A DNA stretch of 60,612 bases, from the NCBI RefSeq assembly GCF_012034205.1, contig NZ_JAATEM010000040.1:1-60612 (forward strand), read 5' to 3'. This stretch comes from Streptomyces composti (GTDB lineage: Bacteria > Actinomycetota > Actinomycetes > Streptomycetales > Streptomycetaceae). The notes beneath the pieces were generated by a model. It was given only the letters and a program-made list of their open reading frames with translations, made no database searches and was not told the DNA's origin. Positions within the stretch are counted from its first letter, which is position 1; each line of letters starts with the position of its first letter. Of the stretch, positions 31,582 to 39,950 are shown one piece after another. The position numbers and the translations under genes are program-made.

Positions 31582-31606
31582 TCCCTGTCCCTGAACGGAG
31601 GCTGTG

Positions 31607-33907
31607 TTGAGCACCATCGACCAGGCGGCGCCGGCCGCCGACACCCTCAAGCGCGTCCCGGGCCACGTCATCTACCGGCGCGTCCTGGCCGAACGCACTT
31701 CCTACGCCCTCGCGGCGGCCGGGATGGCCATCGGCCCGCAGCTGGACGACAGCGCCTGGTCCTACCTCGCCTCCGGCGGGCTCGGCCTGGGCACGCTCGC
31801 CTGGCTGTACGCCAAGACCAAGGACCCCGACCAGGGCCTGAGCCTCCTCACTCGGGCGCAGCGGGCGATCCCGTTCCTGACGGCCGCCGGCACCTACGTG
31901 GCGAACCTGATCACCCCCGGCTTCAACTGGTGGGAGGTCGTCGCCCCGGCCGCGTGGGCGTCCCTGATGGGCTGGATGGCGCCGCTCACCCGCAGCGCCG
32001 GCCTGGTCCTGGAGCTCACCGAGCACCAGGCGCCGCACGGCGCCGGTCCCGGTGAGCCGCTGACCTACACCGAGTTCCTCGCAGCGAAGTGGCAGCAGGC
32101 CACCGGCGACGCCACCCGGCTGGTGTCCATCACCCCGTACCGAGCCGACCGGCCCGACTTCGAGGCCGTCGTCGTCGCCCAGGCCGGGAAGGCGGTGCCC
32201 ACCTTCACCGAAGTACAGCTCGCCGCCGCGTTCGACTTCCCGGTCGGCACCGTGAAGATCCGCCCGATCCAGGGCTCCGGTCCCGGCCGGATGCGGCTGA
32301 TCGCCCGCCCCACCACCGAGGACACCGAGGCCACCGCCGAAGGCCTGCGCGGCCTGTGGGAGTCGGCCGTGTCCGCGCCCGGCGGCGCCGCCCCGGGCGT
32401 CGACCTGCTCGACTACCGGATCGAGGACCACCGCATCGTGCTGCTGGTCGCCTCCCCGCCGGGCAAGGAGATCCGCCTGCCGCACACGGCGATCTGCTCC
32501 GCCTTCGGCATCGACGACCCATCCCGGCTGGTCATCGAGACCGACGGCATCCGGCAGGGCGTCGTCTCCGTCTACAAGACGAACCCGCTGATGAAGGTCC
32601 GCAAGGCCACCGTCGACGACCTGGTGATGGACGCCAAGGGCCGCATCACCATCGGCGTCTGCCACGACGGCAAGCCCGCCCGGATGCGGCTGTGGGACCC
32701 GGGCCAGGGCGCGCTGCGCGGCATCACCGCCGGCGTCACCGGCGCGGGCAAGAGTGTGCTGCAGAACCTGATCCTCGCCGCGGAGAAGCGCTCCGGCGTC
32801 GTCTCCTGGGTCGGCGACGTCCAGGGCGGCATGTCCCTGCCGGAGGCGGAGGGCCGGGTCGACTGGTTCGCCAAGGGCCCGGTGGAGACGCTGCTGATGC
32901 TCACGGCCGCGCACGCGGTCATGAAGTACCGCGAGCGGATCTCCAACGAGATGAAGCGCGGCGACTTCGCCCTGAACCGGCCGTGGCCGCTGCTCAACAT
33001 CACGCTGGATGAGATCAACCGCCTGCTGTCCCACCCGGACGAAGCGATGCGCAAGGCCACCGCCTACCTCATCGCCGACATCCAGAAGACGGGCCGCAAG
33101 GTCGGCATCGGCATCCGGCTCGCCGTCCAGTCCCTGCACCTCAAAGACCTGGGCGACGACGACGCGATCCGCCAGCAGGGCAAGGTTGGCGCGCTGTTCC
33201 TCATGCGCACCGCCTCCTCCTCCACCAAGGAGATGGGCCTGGACGGCATCGCCCCGGCCGGTTTCCAGATGGAGAACATCCCCGCCCGGATCTACGAGAA
33301 CGGGCAGATCGAGGCGCTGTTCTCCGGCAAGGACGACGAGGACGGCGAGTCCACCGCGGGCATGGCGTACATGTTCCTCGACGGGCGGGCGAAGTTCATG
33401 CGCACGTTCTTCGCGGAGAAGAAGGACGGCGTCTATCCCGACCTGATCGCCCTGTACGGCGAGGACCCGCCCACCGGCCTCACCGCGGGCGAGGCCAAAG
33501 CCGCGGAGGCCGGCGCCGCCCTCTACGCCGTGCGGCACACCAACCCGTACGCCGACTGCGACACCCTCGCCCAGGCGATGGCCCGCACCCCCGACGGTGA
33601 GCCGATGGCCGCACCGTCGGCCCCGGACGGCGCTCCCGGCAGCGGCGGTGAGGCGCCCGCCCCGGCCGCCGCGACCGAGGCGCCGTTCGGCATCCCGTTC
33701 GGCGACAGCGCCGATCCCGGCGAGGAGCCCGGCCTCCAGGACCAGATCTACGAGCTGCTCGCCGACGGACCCAAGAGCCTCAAGGAGCTGCGCGAGGCGC
33801 TGCCCGGCTTCCAGCCCTCCAGCGTCAGCAACGCCTGCTCCCAGCTCAAGGCGAAGGGCCTGGCCAAGACGATCAAGCGCGGCGTCTGGCAGCGCACCGA
33901 CGCCTGA
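31607..33907 (+). CDS. traB: TraB-type FtsK/SpoIIIE DNA translocase for conjugation
   Basis: The 766-aa protein has N-terminal membrane segments (about 25-125), a Walker A motif (GVTGAGKSV, near 375), a Walker B motif (LLNITLDEINRL, near 461) and a C-terminal winged helix (LLADGPKSLKELREALPG onward, from about 712) like the DNA-reading gamma domain of FtsK. Streptomyces TraB alone moves double-stranded plasmid DNA between mycelia by binding clt repeats. TTG 31607 sits five bases after GGAGG; GTG 31604 is possible but too close. It is the core of the rightward operon. Confidence 0.88.
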   Translation: MSTIDQAAPAADTLKRVPGHVIYRRVLAERTSYALAAAGMAIGPQLDDSAWSYLASGGLGLGTLAWLYAKTKDPDQGLSLLTRAQRAIPFLTAAGTYVANLITPGFNWWEVVAPAAWASLMGWMAPLTRSAGLVLELTEHQAPHGAGPGEPLTYTEFLAAKWQQATGDATRLVSITPYRADRPDFEAVVVAQAGKAVPTFTEVQLAAAFDFPVGTVKIRPIQGSGPGRMRLIARPTTEDTEATAEGLRGLWESAVSAPGGAAPGVDLLDYRIEDHRIVLLVASPPGKEIRLPHTAICSAFGIDDPSRLVIETDGIRQGVVSVYKTNPLMKVRKATVDDLVMDAKGRITIGVCHDGKPARMRLWDPGQGALRGITAGVTGAGKSVLQNLILAAEKRSGVVSWVGDVQGGMSLPEAEGRVDWFAKGPVETLLMLTAAHAVMKYRERISNEMKRGDFALNRPWPLLNITLDEINRLLSHPDEAMRKATAYLIADIQKTGRKVGIGIRLAVQSLHLKDLGDDDAIRQQGKVGALFLMRTASSSTKEMGLDGIAPAGFQMENIPARIYENGQIEALFSGKDDEDGESTAGMAYMFLDGRAKFMRTFFAEKKDGVYPDLIALYGEDPPTGLTAGEAKAAEAGAALYAVRHTNPYADCDTLAQAMARTPDGEPMAAPSAPDGAPGSGGEAPAPAAATEAPFGIPFGDSADPGEEPGLQDQIYELLADGPKSLKELREALPGFQPSSVSNACSQLKAKGLAKTIKRGVWQRTDA

Positions 33908-33951
33908 CCCACCCACCCATCCATCACGCTCACCGAAGGACACCGATACCT

Positions 33952-34140
33952 GTGGCCCTGTCGATCTCCCTGGTGCTGCTGCTCGGCATCATCGTCGTCA
34001 TCCTCGTGCGAACCGGCTACCAGCGGATCATGCCGGGCATCGCTGTGCTGCTGTTCGGCTTCTTCCTCGCCAACACCGGCATCGCTCCGACGATCACCGG
34101 CGCTGTTTCCTCCCTCACGGGATGGATCAGCTCCCTGTGA
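33952..34140 (+). CDS. Small hydrophobic membrane protein, 62 aa
   Basis: Almost entirely hydrophobic with two membrane helices (LVLLLGIIVVILV and IAVLLFGFFLANTG). GTG 33952 follows GAAGGA. Its place directly after traB and its form fit the small Spd proteins of Streptomyces plasmids. Sequence alone cannot prove that. Confidence 0.65.
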   Translation: MALSISLVLLLGIIVVILVRTGYQRIMPGIAVLLFGFFLANTGIAPTITGAVSSLTGWISSL

Positions 34141-34184
34141 CCACCCCTGGCTCCAACCCGCCCAGCGAAACGGAGAACCTGACG

Positions 34185-34391
34185 ATGACCCAGCGCCCCC
34201 TGGCCCTCGTGGTCGACGACGCCGCCGACGTTCTCGCGGCCAGCCCCGAGGCCCGCGCCCTGGTGCACGAGCTGCTGCTCATCGGCCGCCGCAACGGCGT
34301 CCGGGTCTCCTTCGAGTCCCGCCGGCCGCTGCCGTTCTGGCAGTACCCGACCGTTGAGGCCCTCGAGGAAGCCACCCGCCCGCCGCAGTAA
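34185..34391 (+). CDS. Small hypothetical protein, 68 aa
   Basis: ATG 34185 has GGAGA upstream. The fold looks like a small alpha/beta unit (LALVVDDAADVLA, ARALVHELLLIGRRNGVRV). It ends just before a 14-bp hairpin. It belongs to the traB-spd operon; role unknown. Confidence 0.55.
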   Translation: MTQRPLALVVDDAADVLAASPEARALVHELLLIGRRNGVRVSFESRRPLPFWQYPTVEALEEATRPPQ

Positions 34392-34414
34392 CCGGCCTCC
34401 GCCCCCCGCCCCTT

Positions 34415-34447
34415 GCGCCCTCCCCGCCACCACGGCGGGGAGGGCGC
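34415..34447 (+). terminator. Intercistronic hairpin
   Basis: A perfect 14-bp stem (GCGCCCTCCCCGCC) with loop ACCAC, 23 bases after the previous stop and 18 bases before the GGAGA of the next gene. Confidence 0.7.
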
Positions 34448-34475
34448 TCCCGCATCTGCCCGAACGGAGAACACC

Positions 34476-34973
34476 GTGGAGTTCGAGAACACCACCCGCC
34501 CCCCGCTGTCCGAGTCCGAAGCCGCTGCCGAAGCCAAGCGGATCATCCAAGAGGCGTACCGGCCCGAGACGCCCGTGCGGCACATCCCGACGTCGTTCCG
34601 CGACGACACCCCGCTGCCCGCGTACGGCGACACCCCGCCCGTCCATCAGGACGACAAGCGGATCGTGCCCGCCTGGGCGGCCGGGATCGCCGTGGCCTCC
34701 ATCGGCGTCGGCGCCGGCATCACCGGCATCGGCTGCGGAGCCTGGCTCGTGCTCCAGGGCCTGGCCTCCGTCACGCTCTACGGCGTGCTGATGGTGACCC
34801 TCCCCTTCGCGGGCGTCGCCATGGTCGCCACCGCGATCGGCGGCGCGATCAACAAGGCCCGCAACGCCGTCACCAAGAACGTGTACGAGGGCCCGGTCGT
34901 CCAGAACACGCAGATCAACAACACCAGCAACCAGCGCGGGATGTTCTCCCGCACCCGCAACGACGTCCGCTGA
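34476..34973 (+). CDS. Two-pass membrane protein, Spd-like
   Basis: The 165-aa protein has a soluble N-terminus (SESEAAAEAKRIIQEAYRP), two membrane helices (about 70-130, including ASIGVGAGITGIGCGAWLVL and VLMVTLPFAGVAMVATAIGG) and a polar tail with NTQINNTSNQRG. GTG 34476 follows CGGAGA. By order and topology it is a likely plasmid-spread protein. No sequence motif fixes this. Confidence 0.6.
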   Translation: MEFENTTRPPLSESEAAAEAKRIIQEAYRPETPVRHIPTSFRDDTPLPAYGDTPPVHQDDKRIVPAWAAGIAVASIGVGAGITGIGCGAWLVLQGLASVTLYGVLMVTLPFAGVAMVATAIGGAINKARNAVTKNVYEGPVVQNTQINNTSNQRGMFSRTRNDVR

Positions 34974-35054
34974 CTCCGGGCGCCCTGCCTCGTATCCGAT
35001 TCCTCGCCCTCGGGCCGGGGCTTCGGGTGCGGGACAGGCCGTCCGGCCTGGCGG

Positions 35055-35273
35055 TCACTCGTAGTCGATCCAGATGCGGCCGTGCTCATCGACCTCGGCA
35101 CCTCGGATCTGCCCGTCCACGATCGCGCCGTTGATGACCACCTCGACGTCGTAGTCCACGTCGATCCACAGCACGCCGTCGTCGTCCGTAAACGCGGGCC
35201 AGATCTGCCCGTCCGTGTCCACGACCTCATCGAAGACGACTTCCTCCGGCTCATCGCGGGTGAACCACCCCAT
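35055..35273 (-). CDS. Small acidic protein on the opposite strand, 72 aa
   Basis: A very acidic product with a repeated strand motif: DTDGQIWPAF, DDGVLWIDV, DEHGRIWIDYE. GGGAGG precedes its ATG at 35273. It runs against the flanking transfer genes and so needs its own promoter, which would lie under 35280-35365. Acidic beta-rich proteins of this size can mimic DNA, but this is only a suggestion. Confidence 0.55.
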   Translation of the reverse strand: MGWFTRDEPEEVVFDEVVDTDGQIWPAFTDDDGVLWIDVDYDVEVVINGAIVDGQIRGAEVDEHGRIWIDYE

Positions 35274-35367
35274 CGCAGCCGCCTCCCTTCTCTCCAGGCC
35301 CCGTCGCTCACAGCTTGGCCCACTCGCACGCTCCGTGAACACCGCATCGACAACAAGGAGTTGCCCC

Positions 35368-36132
35368 GTGCAGCCCAACGACAACACCGGCAAGAACCGC
35401 CAGGAGCTCACCTACCTGCCCGTGCCCTTCCCGAAGGCGCCGCCCAAGGAGCCGCGGTTCGCCGCGCTGCGCACGTGGTGGAACCAGGCGTGGGAAGAGG
35501 GCGGCGTCCTGAACGCGATGTGGGAGGACATCCTCAGCGCCCCCGAGGACGGCCTGCGGTACATGGCCCCCTGGATCCGTGCGGTCCTCACGGTGGCCGG
35601 CCTCTCCTTCGTCTTGCTGATGGCCCAGGCCGCTGGCGAAGTCATCCTCCAGACGCTCCGCCAGCTGCTCACCGCCGTGCCGAAGGTGCAGGTCGGTGTC
35701 GACACCTCCAGCGGCGTGTTCGCCGTCGTCGACCAGCCGGTGCGCACATACATCGCGCAGCACGCCGTCGGCCTTCCCGTCGCGGCCTCCACCGTCTACA
35801 CGCTGTGGCTGCTCACCGGCATCGTCGGCCTGGTCCTCGGCTTCCTGTCGCGGAACAACGGTGTGCGCGCGATGTGGGCCGGGCACGGCGCGGCCACCGT
35901 GTGGATGGTCTGGACGGCCACCCCGGACACCAGCCGCCCCGTCACCGCCGCGCTGACCGTCCTCGCCTGGACGTTCCTGTCCGCGTTCGCGATGCGCGGC
36001 CTGACCCTGCGCCGCCGCGTCGTCGGGCGCCCGGCGAAGGTCACCGTCAAGCCCGAGATCCACGTCCCGGTGCAGCCCCCGGCCCCGGCCGCTGAGCAGC
36101 ACCCGCACAGCAGCTGCCCGTTCCGGGACTGA
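35368..36132 (+). CDS. Multi-pass membrane protein, 254 aa
   Basis: GTG 35368 follows AAGGAG at seven bases. The protein has a soluble N-terminus, membrane helices at about 70-95, 140-165, 170-185 and 195-215 (AVLTVAGLSFVLLMAQAAG, LLTGIVGLVLGFL and others) and a Pro/Val-rich tail. Located among spread-type proteins, it is probably part of the transfer machinery. Family unknown. Confidence 0.6.
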   Translation: MQPNDNTGKNRQELTYLPVPFPKAPPKEPRFAALRTWWNQAWEEGGVLNAMWEDILSAPEDGLRYMAPWIRAVLTVAGLSFVLLMAQAAGEVILQTLRQLLTAVPKVQVGVDTSSGVFAVVDQPVRTYIAQHAVGLPVAASTVYTLWLLTGIVGLVLGFLSRNNGVRAMWAGHGAATVWMVWTATPDTSRPVTAALTVLAWTFLSAFAMRGLTLRRRVVGRPAKVTVKPEIHVPVQPPAPAAEQHPHSSCPFRD

Positions 36133-36208
36133 CTTCCGGTCGCTCCGCCTGGTCCTCGCCCACCCCGACGCGGGTGGGCGAGGGCTGGACAGGCCGACCG
36201 GCCGCCTC

Positions 36209-36247
36209 GCAGCGCGCCCGCCGACGAACCACTGGCGGGCGCGCTGC
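36209..36247 (+). terminator. Intercistronic hairpin
   Basis: Perfect 14-bp stem (GCAGCGCGCCCGCC) with an 11-base loop, preceded by a second smaller hairpin (CGCCCACCC, about 36159). It lies 21 bases before a GGAGG site. Confidence 0.65.
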
Positions 36248-36279
36248 TTGCTGTCCACCGACATCTGGAGGAACCGCTC

Positions 36280-36387
36280 GTGCTCATCCCCCGCCCGCGC
36301 CGCCGGATCGGCCGGCCCCGCCCGCAGCGACCCGGCCCCCGCTACCCGCACCGCCCCCAGCAGCTGCCCGGCGCCTGGAGCAGGTGA
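36280..36387 (+). CDS. Arg/Pro-rich leader-like peptide, 35 aa
   Basis: A strong GGAGG lies seven bases before GTG 36280, and the TGA shares a base with the ATG of the next gene (TGATG). The peptide (MLIPRPRRRIGRPRPQRPG...) is extremely Arg/Pro-rich, a composition that slows ribosomes. It may be a coupling leader for the gene at 36387. Confidence 0.45.
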   Translation: MLIPRPRRRIGRPRPQRPGPRYPHRPQQLPGAWSR

Positions 36388-36848
36388 TGCCCCGCCCCCG
36401 GAAGAGGCGCCGCCGCGAGGTGAAGCGGGTGCCGCGCAGCACCGCGACCTTGCCGGAGTACGACCGCAGCGCCGTTCCCGAGGGCCTGGTCACGCGCAGG
36501 CAGTTACGGGCGCTGAACCTCAGCCCCGGCGGGCACGGGCCGGTGGCGGTGCTGCGCTGCAAGGCGTGCGCCTACCGGCCCGACCAGGCGTGCATCCATC
36601 CCACCCGGGCCTGGCTCTACAGCGTGGAACTGGCCCGGCCGAAGCGGACACCGACGCTCGCGCAGGAATGGGCGCTGGACCGGGCGATGGCGGCGAGGTC
36701 CACCTGTCCCCGGTGCAAGCGCCGGTACTACTTCTGCCTCCCGCTGCGCACCCAGGGCTGCTGCGACCCGTGCCACAAGGGCTATGAGCCCAGCCCCGAC
36801 ACCTACATGGCCTCCCCGGCCCCGGCCGGCCACCGGCTGGCCGCCTGA
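36387..36848 (+). CDS. RRQ-type zinc-ribbon protein conserved on Streptomyces mobile elements
   Basis: The 153-aa protein contains VTRRQLRALNLSPGGHGPVA, AWLYSVELARPKRTPTLAQE, AMAARSTCPRCKRRYYFC and CCDPCHKG. I recall the RRQ...LSPGG...AKPKR...MAARRTCPxC pattern from many Streptomyces plasmids and integrative elements. The four-cysteine ribbon should bind zinc. Function not established. ATG 36387 is coupled to the small peptide upstream. Confidence 0.7.
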   Translation: MPRPRKRRRREVKRVPRSTATLPEYDRSAVPEGLVTRRQLRALNLSPGGHGPVAVLRCKACAYRPDQACIHPTRAWLYSVELARPKRTPTLAQEWALDRAMAARSTCPRCKRRYYFCLPLRTQGCCDPCHKGYEPSPDTYMASPAPAGHRLAA

Positions 36849-36879
36849 TCAACGACCCTCCCGAAGGAGAAGCCACCTC

Positions 36880-37437
36880 ATGGCACTGAGTCTGTTCACC
36901 CGCCGCCCCGCCGTACAGGACCCGGCGACCTGGACGCCGCCGGGCACGATCGTCGTCCAGCGCTACCGCAACATCGTCGGCCCGGCCGAAGGCGCAGTCG
37001 TCCTCGTCTACACCGCCGACAACGACCGCCACAGTGCGTACTTCGCCACTGCCTGCCTCGGCTGCACCTACCGCGCCGCCAGCAGCGACCGGCTGTCGCG
37101 GCTGACGGAGAAGGCCGCCGCCGACCTCGCCAACGCTCATGCGGCCAGCTGCCGTGCGATGAACTGCGGCGTCCCGGCCGCACCCGACGACACCGAGGCC
37201 GCTCAGATGGTGCGCTCCCGGCTGTGGAGCCTGCGCCCGCACCGCACCACCAGCCGCCACTACGTCCACCTCACCGACTTCCACGCGGACCGCGTCGACC
37301 TCCAGCGCGACGACGACTTCATCAAGCAGACGATGGTCCAGCTCACCCAGAGCGAGCCGCACTTCCTCACGTCCCAGCCCAACTCAAGCGGCACCGGGAC
37401 CGAGTTCCTGGTCCAGCCGCACCCGCCCCGGAAGTGA
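36880..37437 (+). CDS. Hypothetical protein, 185 aa
   Basis: GAAGGAGA precedes ATG 36880. The protein shows CLGCTY near residue 66, a helix with HAASCRAMNC near 87, and a C-terminal half rich in His and Thr (SRHYVHLTDFHADRVD). The cysteines and histidines may bind metal. It belongs to the tra-region operon. Family unknown. Confidence 0.6.
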   Translation: MALSLFTRRPAVQDPATWTPPGTIVVQRYRNIVGPAEGAVVLVYTADNDRHSAYFATACLGCTYRAASSDRLSRLTEKAAADLANAHAASCRAMNCGVPAAPDDTEAAQMVRSRLWSLRPHRTTSRHYVHLTDFHADRVDLQRDDDFIKQTMVQLTQSEPHFLTSQPNSSGTGTEFLVQPHPPRK

Positions 37438-37438
37438 C

Positions 37439-37726
37439 GTGGTGCGCGCCCGAACCGCCCTGCTGCTCGCGGCCGCCGTACCGCTCACGGTCACGGCGGT
37501 CGCCGTCGCACTCAAGGCCGGCGCCTGGGAGCTGACCGCATCCCGGCACGCCATCCGGCTCTCCCCCAAGCCCCGTCCGGGCTGCCCGGACTGCAAGGGA
37601 GAGGGCGGCTGGTGGTCCGAGGGCCCCTGCCCGGGCGGCGAGATGTGCTGGTGCTGGGACCGCCCCGTGCGGACCCTCCGACTCCTGCCCGTCCGTGACC
37701 GCTGGCCGGACGAACCGCCTTTCTGA
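37439..37726 (+). CDS. Membrane-anchored zinc-ribbon-like protein, 95 aa
   Basis: The N-terminus (ALLLAAAVPLTVTAVAVAL) is a signal anchor. The rest has CPDCKGEGGWWSEGPCPGG followed by CWCW, similar to half of a DnaJ-type zinc motif. Two GTG codons in a row (37439, 37442) are possible starts, one base after the previous stop. Role unknown. Confidence 0.55.
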   Translation: MVRARTALLLAAAVPLTVTAVAVALKAGAWELTASRHAIRLSPKPRPGCPDCKGEGGWWSEGPCPGGEMCWCWDRPVRTLRLLPVRDRWPDEPPF

Positions 37727-37750
37727 TCTCCGATGCACCGAAGTCACCCC

Positions 37751-37779
37751 GGGCGGCCCACACATCGCGCGGGCCGCCC
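37751..37779 (+). terminator. Intercistronic hairpin
   Basis: GGGCGGCCC pairs perfectly with GGGCCGCCC, 9 bp, in front of the Pycsar-effector-like gene. Confidence 0.6.
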
Positions 37780-37808
37780 CTTCATGTTCAGCAAGGAGAA
37801 CCCCGCTC

Positions 37809-38273
37809 ATGACGACCGTCACGGTCCCCGCCTCTACCGTCGACAAGAACCTGGACAGCGCCTGCTCATCCGTCGTCAACGAGATCGGACGCACGGACAG
37901 CAAGTCCTCCTTACTGCTTGCCTTCAACGGCGCTGTGCTCGCTGGCCTCGCGTCCGTCGCCGACAAGAACCTGCCGACCGCGACGAAGGTCTTCGGCGCC
38001 CTCGCCGTCCTCGCCCTGGGCGCGGCCGCCGTGCTGCTGCTTCTGGTCGTGAGGCCCCGACTGCGCGGCGACGACAAGGCGTCCTTCCCGTACTGGGCAC
38101 GCCTGGACGAAGACGAGATCCGCGGCTGCATGGACGGCGACACCCGAGCCGCCCGCATCCGGGTCCTATCCACCCTCGCCGTACGGAAGTTCACCCACCT
38201 GCGGCGCGCGGTCGACCTGTCGCTCGCCGCCCTGGTCCTGCTCGCGCTGGCCGCCGCCGGACTCGCGCTGTGA
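37809..38273 (+). CDS. Pycsar-effector-like (DUF5706-type) two-helix membrane protein
   Basis: The 154-aa protein has an N-terminal helix leading into IGRTDSKSSLLLAFNGAVLAG, a membrane helix, a second one (FGALAVLALGAAAVLLLLVV), and a C-terminal hydrophobic segment. The (D/R)SK(A/S)S-LL-xxNGA-LAGL pattern is that of membrane effectors of the Pycsar cyclic-nucleotide defence systems, which depolarise the cell. No cyclase gene is adjacent, so defence is not proven. Its stop overlaps the next start (GTGA). Confidence 0.65.
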   Translation: MTTVTVPASTVDKNLDSACSSVVNEIGRTDSKSSLLLAFNGAVLAGLASVADKNLPTATKVFGALAVLALGAAAVLLLLVVRPRLRGDDKASFPYWARLDEDEIRGCMDGDTRAARIRVLSTLAVRKFTHLRRAVDLSLAALVLLALAAAGLAL

Positions 38274-38620
38274 CGGCGGCCGTGACCCGCACGCGCCTGG
38301 AGCGCGTCCGCGCCTCGGTCGGCATCGCCTCACTGGCTCTCCAGCAGATCGAGGACGACCTCAGCGCCGACGACGTCGACCAGGCGGAACTTGCCGCGAT
38401 CCTGCGCGAGCTCATCGAGGACACCGACCCGCCCGGCGGCTTCATCCCGGCCCTGGCGCAGCTGGTCACCACCGCCGCGAAGCGAGCCGAGCAGATCGAG
38501 CCCGACCGCGACGGTGACGCTTCCTGCCCCCTGCACGAAGCCGCCGACCTGATCACCGACAACGCCGGGCAACGCCTCATCTGGGCTGCCCGAGCCCTCC
38601 ACCCACAAGGAGACACCTGA
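38270..38620 (+). CDS. Helical hypothetical protein, 116 aa
   Basis: GTG 38270 overlaps the stop of the membrane effector-like gene. The product is helical (LERVRASVGIASLALQQIED, LAAILRELIEDTDPP), and its last 25 codons (about 38536-38614) recur as a non-coding near-copy at 38801-38879. Coupling suggests it works with the membrane protein. No family recognised. Confidence 0.6.
   Translation: MTAAVTRTRLERVRASVGIASLALQQIEDDLSADDVDQAELAAILRELIEDTDPPGGFIPALAQLVTTAAKRAEQIEPDRDGDASCPLHEAADLITDNAGQRLIWAARALHPQGDT
38536..38614 (+). repeat. Direct duplication, coding copy
   Basis: About 79 bases from the end of the 116-aa gene through its downstream ribosome site reappear, slightly changed, at 38801-38879. 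Both begin CGAAGCCGCCGACCTG and end CAAGGAGA. Confidence 0.7.
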
Positions 38621-38621
38621 G

Positions 38622-38789
38622 ATGGCGAGCACGAAGGCAATGAACCCGCCCCGGGGGCAGTGCAAGCAGTGCTGGTACCACGCGTACGCCAGCCGTGAGG
38701 CGCACGCCGGGCTCGGTCCGCGTGAGGACTGCCCGCAGTGCGTGGACCACATGGTCAACGGCCACCCCGATCACATGATCGTCCGCTGA
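38622..38789 (+). CDS. Small zinc-ribbon protein, 55 aa
   Basis: AAGGAGA precedes ATG 38622. The peptide has two CxxC pairs (GQCKQCWYHAY and EDCPQCVDHM) in classic ribbon spacing, and no more. It sits between the two copies of a 79-bp duplication. Probably a zinc-stabilised mini-domain; role unknown. Confidence 0.55.
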   Translation: MASTKAMNPPRGQCKQCWYHAYASREAHAGLGPREDCPQCVDHMVNGHPDHMIVR

Positions 38790-38800
38790 CGCCCGCTGAG

Positions 38801-38879
38801 CGAAGCCGCCGACCTGCTCACCGACAACGCCGGGCAGCCCTCATCTGGGCTGCCCGCGCCCCTCAAACCGCAAGGAGAA
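38801..38879 (+). repeat. Direct duplication, non-coding copy
   Basis: This near-copy of 38536-38614 supplies the upstream hairpin (GGGCAGCCC-TCATCT-GGGCTGCCC) and the ribosome site of the kinase-like gene. It is a scar of a partial tandem duplication. Confidence 0.7.
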
Positions 38880-38884
38880 TCCAC

Positions 38885-39859
38885 ATGACCGCGCTGATCT
38901 ACCCGCAGATGCCCGAGCACAGCCTGGTGGTCCTCATCGGCCCCGCCGGCGCCGGGAAGTCCACACTCGCGAGCACCTGGCCCGCCTCTCAGGTCCTGTC
39001 CCTGGACGCGCTGCGTGAGGTGGTCAGTGACGACGCGGGCGACCAGGACGCGACCGGAGACGCGGTCGCCGCCCTGCACCTGCTCATGGAGGCCCGGATG
39101 CGCAGGCGCCTGTTCACGGTCGTCGACGCAACCAACGTCACCAGGGAAGCCAGGGAGCCGCTGGTCGCCACCGCCAAGCGGCACAACATGCTCCCCATCG
39201 CGGTCATGGTCGCCACGCCCGGCACGACGTGCGTGGAGCGGCAGGGCTCGCGGCCGGCCAACCGTGCGGTGCCGGAGGACACGGTCATCCAGCAGCGCAA
39301 GGACATGGTCAACTCGCACCGGACCCTCAAGGCTGAGGGCTTCCTCGAGGTCGTCTTCTCCGACAGCCTCTACCGGCTGCTGCCGTACCTGGAGCGCCTG
39401 AGCGGGACCCGGCAAGCCGACCTCGGGCTGGACGACAGTGACGGCCTCGGTGATCTGCTGCTCGTACGCCGCACCTTCGGCCCGGAGATCCTGCCGTTGT
39501 GGCAGTGGAAGCCCGGCTCGAACGTCGCCGGCGGCGACCGCGTTGCGGAGATCCGCCTCGGTCAGCAGTACCTCACGCTCGCCCTGCGCACAGACGTCGA
39601 CGGCGAGGGCGACATCGGGTTCGACGTCATGGTGCCGTGCCCGTACGACGACGAGTGCACCGGCTACGCCTGGGCGCCCGCCGACAGCGTCACCGGCCTG
39701 TACCGGGCGCTGAACGGCGACCTGGACGACAGCGAGGACATCGTCTGCACCGTCCACGGCGGCCCCGACGACGTCGACCAGGAGGCCGACGACCAGGACG
39801 ACGACCCCGAGGGCCGCGCGGACCTTCAAGCGCAGTACGCGGACGCGGTCCGCGCGTGA
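38885..39859 (+). CDS. Polynucleotide-kinase-like P-loop protein
   Basis: The 324-aa protein has a Walker A motif at residue 19 (GPAGAGKSTLAS), then VVDATNVTREAREPLV and a lid-like RQGSRPANRAVPEDTV, matching the kinase domain of bacterial Pnkp and T4 polynucleotide kinase. Such kinases phosphorylate 5'-OH RNA or DNA ends for repair. The C-terminal half is not recognised; it is acidic, ending in a run of Asp/Glu. It follows a duplicated ribosome site. Nucleotide specificity cannot be read from sequence. Confidence 0.7.
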   Translation: MTALIYPQMPEHSLVVLIGPAGAGKSTLASTWPASQVLSLDALREVVSDDAGDQDATGDAVAALHLLMEARMRRRLFTVVDATNVTREAREPLVATAKRHNMLPIAVMVATPGTTCVERQGSRPANRAVPEDTVIQQRKDMVNSHRTLKAEGFLEVVFSDSLYRLLPYLERLSGTRQADLGLDDSDGLGDLLLVRRTFGPEILPLWQWKPGSNVAGGDRVAEIRLGQQYLTLALRTDVDGEGDIGFDVMVPCPYDDECTGYAWAPADSVTGLYRALNGDLDDSEDIVCTVHGGPDDVDQEADDQDDDPEGRADLQAQYADAVRA

Positions 39860-39950
39860 GTCGTGCCGCCGACGCTTCGCCGAACAACCAGAACCCGCCG
39901 CGACCCGGCCGCACCGGGCGCCCGCAGTTACCCGGGAAGGACACCCACGC

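Noticed and set aside
31496..33943. 815-codon minus-strand frame opposite traB
   Set aside because: The plus-strand product has clear Walker motifs; the opposite frame is a shadow with Gly/Arg bias.
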